A stretch of DNA of 64,000 bases from Aquimarina spinulae (GTDB lineage: Bacteria; Bacteroidota; Bacteroidia; Flavobacteriales; Flavobacteriaceae). The stretch covers positions 2,097,501-2,161,500 of the forward strand of contig NZ_CALSBP010000002.1 in NCBI RefSeq assembly GCF_943373825.1, in the 5' to 3' direction. Of this stretch, positions 8,742 through 15,254 are shown piece by piece. The position numbers and the translations under genes were made by a program. Below the pieces are notes generated by a model that was not told the origin of the DNA, did not search any database, and saw only the letters and a program-made list of their open reading frames with translations. The stretch's first letter is position 1; every line of letters starts with the position of its first letter.

Positions 8742-11552
8742 TTAAAGTTTAAAAGTAACCCCAAGACTAAAGTTGATTCCGTTATCAAATTTATAGGTGG
8801 TAAACTCCTGACCTAAGTCTTCCTGATCCTGGTATCGTTCTATAGATGGGTTTAATAAATTTTTAGCTTTAAGGCTTATTTCAACATGCTTTCCGATCTC
8901 ATCTTTGAAATTAAAGTTTAGTACTCCAAATCCTTTTTCAAAAATATCTCCTACTCCATTTCCACCAGCAGAATACACTCTATCTCCGAAAATGTTAAAA
9001 TCTAAAGTTGAAGTAATTTTATGATTACCAAATTCTTTGGCATATACAACATCTGCATTTACCAGAAAAGGAGAAGCTCCTTGTAATTGTCTTTCTACAT
9101 TAGTTGGTGCAATATTAGAACCATTAAATGTGGTAATGGTTGGGTCAATCTCTACCTTTGTATACATTATTGTAGTATTAACACCAAAGTTTAGGTTGTT
9201 CCAGATTGTTTCTTCTGTGTTAAAAAGATTACCCAGGTTCTTTCTATATTCTAATTCTGCTCCAAAGATTACAGCATTATCAGAATTGATAAATGTGTTT
9301 ACATTTGAAGCTGATGCTACATATACTTTTTCGATTGGGTTTTCGATATATTTACCAAATAATGTAGCCGCTACCAATTCACCTGTCTGCTCAGGAAAGT
9401 GTTCCCATTTGATATCTACATTATAGTTATCAGAATTATTAAGAATAGTATTTCCCAGAGTAGCTTCGGTAACATCTTCATCTAAGAAAGGTGCTATTTC
9501 TGTGAATTTTGGCAGTGTAACCGTTTTACTAGCTGCAAAACGAAGGTTTGATGTTGAGTTTAACTCATATTTCAAACTTATACTAGGGAGAATAAAAGTT
9601 TCGTCTATCTTTTGTGTTTTGAAAGGAGACGTTTCTAAGTCTTGTTGTTCTCTATAAAACACATTTTGCTCAAACAATTCTGCGCGAATACCTCCATTGA
9701 AGGTTAGTTTTTCTGTTAATGCATATTGCAAATTTGCATACCCAGCAATGGTTAATAAATCTGCCTCATAAATTCTTGTCGGATTAAGGTTTTCTAAAAC
9801 AATATATTCTCCATTAAGGAAATTAGTTTCATTTAATAATGCATCCGGATTATTAAAATCTACATTTTGATTTACAAGACTGTTAAGGTTGTAGTTTAAC
9901 TGATTAGATTCAAAATCTCTATCTTTTGATCTTCCTGCTAATCCAATCGTAAGTGCATTTTTAAAGTTATCATCTTCATCCTTTCCAAAATTAATATCAA
10001 AATCAATCTTCCCAGAATAATCATTTTCATTCAATTCCTGATAAAAACGTTGGTTGTTTGCTAAATCCGGACTTGTACGGTTTCCTAAAACAAGGTTTCC
10101 ATTTTGCAATTCTGTAAACACCAATTGACGTCTGTCGGGTATTAAGCCCTTTGCTTTATTATATGCAAATCCCCAATTTAACTGATACTTTCTTTCGCTA
10201 AATCTATGTTCTCCGGTAAGTTGTTGTGTAAACAGGTTATTTTGCTCATAGGTTCCTCTTCTTAAACGAATACCTACATCTGTATCTTCACTACTTACAC
10301 CATCTGTAAACTCTCTAAGCTCATCTTCGGTATCATTAACAAATAATGTAGTAGCAAGAATCTTATTGTTATTGTTCCATCGGTATCCAATACTTCCTAA
10401 TACTGTAGTATTCGTAAAATACTCATATCGATCTACATTCTTAAAATTTCCTATTCCAGTAATACTTTCTCCCTGAGAGTTAAAAGCAGCCTGATTACCT
10501 CCCAAAGCGGTTCTATGGTTTTGATCAAATGATGCGGTAACCAATACATCTAATTTCTGATCTTCTGCAACTGTAAAGGTTTTTCCACCGGTTATACTCA
10601 TACCTCCATCGGGAGCATTAAATCTTTTTACAGGATTAAAAGAAGTATCAAAAGGGTAGTACTCTATTTCTGTACTATTATAATTGTAATTCGGAATGTC
10701 TAAGAAAACAGGAACTCTTCGTGACCCATCGTCTAATCCCCATTCATCATATTGCCCACCATTAAGTAAGAAAAAATCATTACTAACAGCATTAGAGTTT
10801 ACTCCCGAACTAAAACCAACTTCTAAAAAACCTTTTCCGGGACGGTCTTTGGTATCAATATTTACACTTGCTCCGGCAAAATCACCATATATATCTGGAG
10901 CATACGTTTTATAAATCCCTAAATTCTCAACTATATCGGTCGGAAAAATCCCAAGATCAATAAGTTTTAACTTTGGGTTTAATGACGGAATAGGTAGTCC
11001 ATTTAAATAAGCATTGTTATAACGATCTCCTAATCCACGAACATATAGTTTATCACTCTGTCTAGAAATACCAGTTGCTTTAGTTAAACCTGTAGCAACA
11101 TCACTTACTCCTTTTTTAGAAAGTTCTTGCGCTCCTATCTTTTGCTGAATAGTCACCGCATTTTTTTGTTCTAATAAAATAGCTGCTTCAGATTCCTTTT
11201 TGGTCGTAGTTTTAATTACAACCTCATCTAATGCAGCCGCGCTTGCTGCCATTGCAGTATTAACTGTAGTGGTTTCGTTTGACTTTACGATTACATCTTT
11301 AATGTCTAAAGTTTCATACCCTACAAAACTAAACTCTAGTACATATGTCCCTGGCTCCAGATTTTCAATAGTATATAAACCATCAAAATCTGTAGTCGTT
11401 CCTTTTGTTGTTCCTTTAATTAATACATTAGCAAAAGGTAAAGGCTGATTATTAGATTCCTTGTCTAATAATGTTCCGGTAATCGAACCGGTTTCTTGCG
11501 CGAAGAGTATTCCTACAAAAAATAACGCAAAAAGTGTAACAATTTTTCTCAT
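8742..11552 (-). CDS. TonB-dependent receptor, predicted member of the Pho regulon
   Basis: 936 residues. Signal peptide 1-18 (ALFFVGILFAQ), carboxypeptidase-like domain (about 20-105; GSITGTLLDKESNNQPLPFANV, FDGLYTIENLEPGTYVLEFSFVGYE), plug domain with LYVRGLGDRYNNAYLNGLP (about 165-185), then a large barrel ending SLGVTFKL. Paralogue of 4088-6853. It heads a two-gene operon with lipoprotein 7372-8700. Its upstream region carries six in-phase 11-bp repeats (11593-11652), five of them TAACA or TGACA on this strand, ending 14 bp before the TTTG of a GTTCTTTGC element that also occurs in the porin promoter at 13945-13953. Role in phosphate or organophosphate uptake is inferred from that promoter and from the adjoining phosphate genes. 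Confidence 0.92.
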   Translation of the reverse strand: MRKIVTLFALFFVGILFAQETGSITGTLLDKESNNQPLPFANVLIKGTTKGTTTDFDGLYTIENLEPGTYVLEFSFVGYETLDIKDVIVKSNETTTVNTAMAASAAALDEVVIKTTTKKESEAAILLEQKNAVTIQQKIGAQELSKKGVSDVATGLTKATGISRQSDKLYVRGLGDRYNNAYLNGLPIPSLNPKLKLIDLGIFPTDIVENLGIYKTYAPDIYGDFAGASVNIDTKDRPGKGFLEVGFSSGVNSNAVSNDFFLLNGGQYDEWGLDDGSRRVPVFLDIPNYNYNSTEIEYYPFDTSFNPVKRFNAPDGGMSITGGKTFTVAEDQKLDVLVTASFDQNHRTALGGNQAAFNSQGESITGIGNFKNVDRYEYFTNTTVLGSIGYRWNNNNKILATTLFVNDTEDELREFTDGVSSEDTDVGIRLRRGTYEQNNLFTQQLTGEHRFSERKYQLNWGFAYNKAKGLIPDRRQLVFTELQNGNLVLGNRTSPDLANNQRFYQELNENDYSGKIDFDINFGKDEDDNFKNALTIGLAGRSKDRDFESNQLNYNLNSLVNQNVDFNNPDALLNETNFLNGEYIVLENLNPTRIYEADLLTIAGYANLQYALTEKLTFNGGIRAELFEQNVFYREQQDLETSPFKTQKIDETFILPSISLKYELNSTSNLRFAASKTVTLPKFTEIAPFLDEDVTEATLGNTILNNSDNYNVDIKWEHFPEQTGELVAATLFGKYIENPIEKVYVASASNVNTFINSDNAVIFGAELEYRKNLGNLFNTEETIWNNLNFGVNTTIMYTKVEIDPTITTFNGSNIAPTNVERQLQGASPFLVNADVVYAKEFGNHKITSTLDFNIFGDRVYSAGGNGVGDIFEKGFGVLNFNFKDEIGKHVEISLKAKNLLNPSIERYQDQEDLGQEFTTYKFDNGINFSLGVTFKL

Positions 11553-11575
11553 TTAACTTGTTCTGAAATTCCCGG

Positions 11576-11652
11576 CAAAGAACGACAGGCAGTGTTAAAT
11601 GTGTGTTATTCAAAAATTAATTATGTGTCATATTAATGTTAGAAAATTGTTA
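11576..11652 (-). promoter_or_regulatory. Predicted Pho box array and -7 element of the TonB receptor operon
   Basis: On the minus strand TAACA occurs at 11652-11648, 11641-11637, 11608-11604 and 11597-11593, TGACA at 11630-11626, and a weak TAATT at 11619-11615: six positions at exact 11-bp spacing. The last box ends 14 bp before the TTTG of GTTCTTTGC (TTTG at 11579-11576), about 25 bp before the ATG. The layout fits binding of an OmpR/PhoB-type dimer row on one DNA face. The remainder of the 383-bp gap 11553-11935 holds only the terminator at 11883-11913. Confidence 0.75.
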
Positions 11653-11882
11653 CCTCTCATTGTTTATAGAATGTTTTCTCAATATTAATCCAGTGTTAGA
11701 TCTATACATAAACTACTGTAAATAAGAAATTAACCCAGATAAAAATCTTCTTAAAAAAGATCCATTGTATTGTTAAGAAAACAAACAACAAATTAGTAAT
11801 GTAAAAAAAAATTAAACCTTTCTTAGATTAAAAAATCAAATCATAGAAGGGATATCATTCTTTTTTGAGAGTTTTGGAAAAC

Positions 11883-11913
11883 AAAAAAGACTTCCAATAT
11901 GGAAGTCTTTTTT
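11883..11913. terminator. Terminator after the MORN-like gene
   Basis: 13-bp perfect stem AAAAAAGACTTCC / GGAAGTCTTTTTT with AATAT loop. On the minus strand the stem ends in six T residues; it lies 23 bp beyond the stop of 11936-12295. Confidence 0.85.
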
Positions 11914-11935
11914 GTTTATTTTTTTGTAGTAAAAT

Positions 11936-12295
11936 CTAGTTTTTATAATTCACAACCACATTGTCTTTACCTGACCAAGTTGTTACATCAGCGATTTGAT
12001 TTTTATTATAATTTACTTCTGATAACTTATCTGCATTCCAGAAAAACCATTTCCCTGTTTTTACTCCATTATCATATTGCCCCATGGCAATTTTCTTTCC
12101 TGTAGCATCATACGATTTCCATTCTCCATGAAGCTTACCTTCTTTATTATAGAAACCTTGTTGTCTTACTGTTCCATCTTCAAAATAAAATGTACCTTTA
12201 ATCTGATCTCCTTGCTTTTCAAAAGTCGGCTTTACATCCTGAGCCATTGCGGTTGCAGAAAATAAAATGGCCATTGCTACTATTATCTTTTTCAT
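11936..12295 (-). CDS. Small secreted MORN-repeat-like protein
   Basis: 119 residues. Signal peptide 1-18 (ILFSATAMAQ). The mature part contains repeats of the YwqK/MORN type: GTVRQQGFYNKEGKLHGEW, GKKIAMGQYDNGVKTGKWFFW and a third degenerate unit (KLSEVNYNKNQI). Such proteins are common periplasmic or surface proteins in flavobacteria; no catalytic residues are expected and the function is unknown. It is transcribed divergently from the ChrA-type gene, and the plus-strand TAACA array at 12355-12393 lies between them, 60-98 bp before its start codon but pointing away from it. A role in the phosphate-starvation block is possible by position only. Confidence 0.8.
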   Translation of the reverse strand: MKKIIVAMAILFSATAMAQDVKPTFEKQGDQIKGTFYFEDGTVRQQGFYNKEGKLHGEWKSYDATGKKIAMGQYDNGVKTGKWFFWNADKLSEVNYNKNQIADVTTWSGKDNVVVNYKN

Positions 12296-12354
12296 GATTT
12301 TAAATATTTTAGATTATTTGGGATGTCGACTTATATTATAAAAGTAATATTTAT

Positions 12355-12393
12355 TTTACATTTAAACAACATTTCGGTAACATTAAATTAACA
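12355..12393 (+). promoter_or_regulatory. Predicted Pho box array between the MORN-like and ChrA-type genes
   Basis: Plus-strand hexamers TTTACA (12355), ACAACA (12366), GTAACA (12377) and TTAACA (12388) stand at exact 11-bp spacing, the same unit as at 11593-11652 and 13909-13935. No clear TTTG lies 14 bp beyond the last box; the best -7-like sequence is AACCTTTG at 12443-12450. The distance to the ChrA-type ATG (172 bp) is much longer than at the other promoters (about 35-43 bp). Confidence 0.6.
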
Positions 12394-12564
12394 TTAATTC
12401 CATAATTACCTTATTATCATTCATTTAATACATTAAAAATTGAACCTTTGTAATGTTCAAAATCATCAATCCTATCTCACTTTTGTCATCATGAACAGTA
12501 TTATATTTATACTTTTGATGACGTTAAATTATTCTGTGTCATTTCATAGATTTATTATATTTAA

Positions 12565-13695
12565 ATGAATAACAAGAAAAGACTTATTGAGGTTGCTATT
12601 GTTTTTTTTAAGCTAGGTTGTTTTGCTTTTGGTGGTCCGGCAGCACATATTGCCATGATGGAAAATGAAGTAGTTGATAAAAGGAAATGGATGGACAAAC
12701 AACATTTTCTGGATCTTATCGGAGCCACCAACTTAATTCCTGGTCCCAATTCTACCGAGATGACCATGCATTGTGGTCATGAGCGTGCCGGAACTGCTGG
12801 TCTATTTGTTGCCGGAGCTTGTTTTATTTTTCCTGCAGTAGTCATTACAGGAGCGTTGGCTTGGTTTTATACTTCTTATGGACAGTTACCCGAAGTAACT
12901 CCTTTTATTTCTGGTATCAAACCCGCTGTACTTGCTATTATTTTATCGGCAATTCTAAAATTAGGAAAAAAAGCATTAAAAAACTGGGAGCTAGGTATAA
13001 TAGGAATTTTAGTACTAATTATTAGCTTATTGGGAGTAAATGAAGTTATTGCATTGTTAAGTGCAGGGCTTTTTGGAACACTATATTTTTATTTTAAATC
13101 TAAACTAAATACCTCACCTAAATCCATTGCCCCATTCTTCATATTTAAAATTTCTACATTTACTTTTATTAAACTTTCTTCTATAAAAGTTCTTTGGACA
13201 TTTTTTAAAGTTGGTGCTATATTATATGGTAGTGGTTATGTTTTGTTTGCATATCTTGATGCAGAATTAGTTACAAAAGGCTGGTTAACCAGATCAGAAT
13301 TGATAGATGCCATTGCAGTTGGTCAATTTACACCAGGTCCTGTTTTATCTACTGCAACCTTTATTGGTTATCAATTAGCTGGATTTTGGGGAGCCATAGC
13401 GGCTACACTAGGAATCTTTCTCCCTTCTTTTCTTTTTGTATTACTTCTTAATCCATTAGTGCCCAAAATGAGAAAATCCAAAACACTTAGCTATTTTCTT
13501 GATACTGTTAATATTGCGGCGGTCGCTATCATGTTATCGGTATTGTTTGTAATGTCTTTAGATACCTTAATCGACTGGAAAGCAATAAGTATTGCTTTGG
13601 TGGGTGTTATTATGATTTTTGGGTTTAAGAAAGTAAATCCTATGTGGATTGTACTTGGAGGATCACTTTTGGGATACGTGCTAAGTCTTGTATAG
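12565..13695 (+). CDS. CHR-family (ChrA-type) anion transporter
   Basis: 376 residues, the usual length for a two-domain CHR transporter. The N-terminal half has the family signature FFKLGCFAFGGPAAHIAMM and ATNLIPGPNSTEM; the C-terminal half repeats it as FFKVGAILYGSGYVLFAYL and VGQFTPGPVLSTATFIG. About ten hydrophobic helices place it in the inner membrane. Characterised relatives expel chromate; here it sits beside phosphate genes and downstream of a TAACA array, so a broader oxyanion role is possible but speculative. Start ATG chosen because the family's N-terminal KLGCFAFGG segment follows within 15 residues. It is followed by two stem-loops (13737-13765 and 13834-13855). Confidence 0.9.
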   Translation: MNNKKRLIEVAIVFFKLGCFAFGGPAAHIAMMENEVVDKRKWMDKQHFLDLIGATNLIPGPNSTEMTMHCGHERAGTAGLFVAGACFIFPAVVITGALAWFYTSYGQLPEVTPFISGIKPAVLAIILSAILKLGKKALKNWELGIIGILVLIISLLGVNEVIALLSAGLFGTLYFYFKSKLNTSPKSIAPFFIFKISTFTFIKLSSIKVLWTFFKVGAILYGSGYVLFAYLDAELVTKGWLTRSELIDAIAVGQFTPGPVLSTATFIGYQLAGFWGAIAATLGIFLPSFLFVLLLNPLVPKMRKSKTLSYFLDTVNIAAVAIMLSVLFVMSLDTLIDWKAISIALVGVIMIFGFKKVNPMWIVLGGSLLGYVLSLV

Positions 13696-13736
13696 TGCCA
13701 CTTTTAACGATAGCTTAAAGTTTTGGTAACATAAAA

Positions 13737-13765
13737 ACTCGCCAAATAAAATATTTTTGGCGAGT
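13737..13765. terminator. Terminator after the ChrA-type gene
   Basis: 10-bp perfect outer stem ACTCGCCAAA / TTTGGCGAGT about 40 bp after the stop codon; the T-run is stronger when read on the minus strand. Confidence 0.65.
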
Positions 13766-13833
13766 CGTAAGACGACATTTGTAGTTTCAAAAAATCATAT
13801 TAGTTTTTGTCGACTTAGATTTTTGAAATACAG

Positions 13834-13860
13834 GGCTAACCGAAAACGGTTAGCCTTTTT
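13834..13860 (+). terminator. Second, orphan terminator before the porin gene
   Basis: 9-bp perfect stem GGCTAACCG / CGGTTAGCC with AAAA loop, followed by five T residues: a textbook terminator on the plus strand. No coding region lies between it and the previous stem-loop, so it either backs up the ChrA-type transcript or ends a small RNA. Confidence 0.8.
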
Positions 13861-13908
13861 CATTTCTGCATAAATACTCAAAAAAAACATTTTAATATAA
13901 TCATTATA

Positions 13909-13953
13909 AAACATTAAGTTAACATTAACTTAACATAGATACAAGTTCTTTGC
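13909..13953 (+). promoter_or_regulatory. Predicted Pho box and -7 element of the phosphate porin gene
   Basis: AAACA (13909), TAACA (13920) and TAACA (13931) at 11-bp spacing; the last box ends at 13935, 14 bp before TTTG (13949-13952) within GTTCTTTGC, the same nine bases as in the TonB receptor promoter. The start codon follows at 13978. Confidence 0.75.
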
Positions 13954-13977
13954 AAGCGACAAAAACTAGTATCGATT

Positions 13978-15177
13978 ATGAAATTAAAGAATACACTAAC
14001 AGCGTTAGTTCTATTTACGCTTTGTTTTGTAAATGCTCAGGAAACTACTGAGACTAAATTTGGAAAAGGAATCTTAAATGTTGTTGCCAAAGACAGCTCA
14101 TGGAGCATGAAATTTGCAACCAGATTTCAATTACTTTCTACTACCGGTTGGGATATTAACGATAATAATTATAGTAAACCAGAAACCAATTTTCTCGTAA
14201 GAAGAGCACGTTTAAAATTTAGCGGTTTTGCTTATAGTCCAAAAATTAAATATAAAATAGAATTGGGGGTATCTAATAGAGATATTTCTGGAGCTTCAGA
14301 ATTCACTAGCAATGCTCCACGTTATATTCTAGATGCTGTTATAAAGTGGAATTTCTATAAAAACTTTACACTTTGGGCGGGGCAAACTAAACTACCAGGC
14401 AATGTAGAACGTGTTATTTCTTCAGCAAACTTACAATTAGTAGATCGTTCTAGGTTAAATAGTCGTTTTAATATAGACCGTGATTTAGGAATACAGTTAA
14501 GACATCACTTTAAATTATCAGATAAATTTATCGTTAGAGAAGCTTTTGCAATTTCCCAGGGAGAAGGAAGAAATATTACCAGCGGGAATTTAGGTGGCCA
14601 TCAATACACAGGAAGATTAGAATTATTACCTTTTGGGAAATTTAAAAGTAAAGGAGATTATAAAGGAGGAGATCTTAAGAGAGAACAAACTCCCAAATTA
14701 ATGCTGGCGGCAACTTATGACTTTAATGCAGATGCTGTAAAAAACAGAAGTAATCAAGGGTCTTACATGCAAACCGGTACTGGTTTTTATGAAACCAATA
14801 TTTCTACCATATTTGTAGATGCTATGTTTAAGTATAAAGGCTTTTCTTTTATGGGAGAATTTGCCGATAGAGAAGCTGATGAAGCAATTGCAGTAGAAGA
14901 AGACGGGACACCAACCGGAGATATAGTTCAGGTGGGTAATGCGATAAATCTTCAAGCTGGATATTTGTTTAAAAGTAATTGGGAAATAGCAGGACGCTAT
15001 ACTAATCTTAATTATGATGCAATTGTTGGAAAAAATCTTGAAGAACAATATACCCTTGGGGTATCTAAATATGTAGCTGGTCATAACTTAAAAGTTCAAT
15101 CCGATATAAGTTATACCACTGAAGATGGTAATGGTAGTGGGTTAATGTATAGATTACAATTTGATATACATTTCTAA
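13978..15177 (+). CDS. Phosphate-selective porin (OprO/OprP family)
   Basis: 399 residues. Signal peptide 1-20 (ALVLFTLCFVNAQ). The body shows OprO/OprP-type segments: SWSMKFATRFQLLS, NFLVRRARLKFSGFAYSP, KYKIELGVSNRD, FTLWAGQTKLPGNVERVISSANLQLVDRS and a C-terminal LQFDIHF ending in Phe, as outer-membrane barrels do. The family forms trimeric channels that take up phosphate or polyphosphate, mostly under phosphate limitation. It is followed after 77 bp by the Pit-type phosphate transporter gene, each with its own predicted Pho box. Outer-membrane location and phosphate role are family knowledge backed by context. Confidence 0.92.
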   Translation: MKLKNTLTALVLFTLCFVNAQETTETKFGKGILNVVAKDSSWSMKFATRFQLLSTTGWDINDNNYSKPETNFLVRRARLKFSGFAYSPKIKYKIELGVSNRDISGASEFTSNAPRYILDAVIKWNFYKNFTLWAGQTKLPGNVERVISSANLQLVDRSRLNSRFNIDRDLGIQLRHHFKLSDKFIVREAFAISQGEGRNITSGNLGGHQYTGRLELLPFGKFKSKGDYKGGDLKREQTPKLMLAATYDFNADAVKNRSNQGSYMQTGTGFYETNISTIFVDAMFKYKGFSFMGEFADREADEAIAVEEDGTPTGDIVQVGNAINLQAGYLFKSNWEIAGRYTNLNYDAIVGKNLEEQYTLGVSKYVAGHNLKVQSDISYTTEDGNGSGLMYRLQFDIHF

Positions 15178-15193
15178 ATCACAAGCTAATACA

Positions 15194-15237
15194 TAACAGT
15201 TTGGTAACATTAAGCTGAGAATTGATTATAATATTTG
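15194..15237 (+). promoter_or_regulatory. Predicted Pho box and -7 element of the Pit-type gene
   Basis: TAACA (15194), TAACA (15205) and TGAGA (15216) at 11-bp spacing; the third box ends 14 bp before TTTG (15234-15237) of TAATATTTG. ATG follows at 15255. Confidence 0.68.
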
Positions 15238-15254
15238 CACCTTAAACAAAAAGT

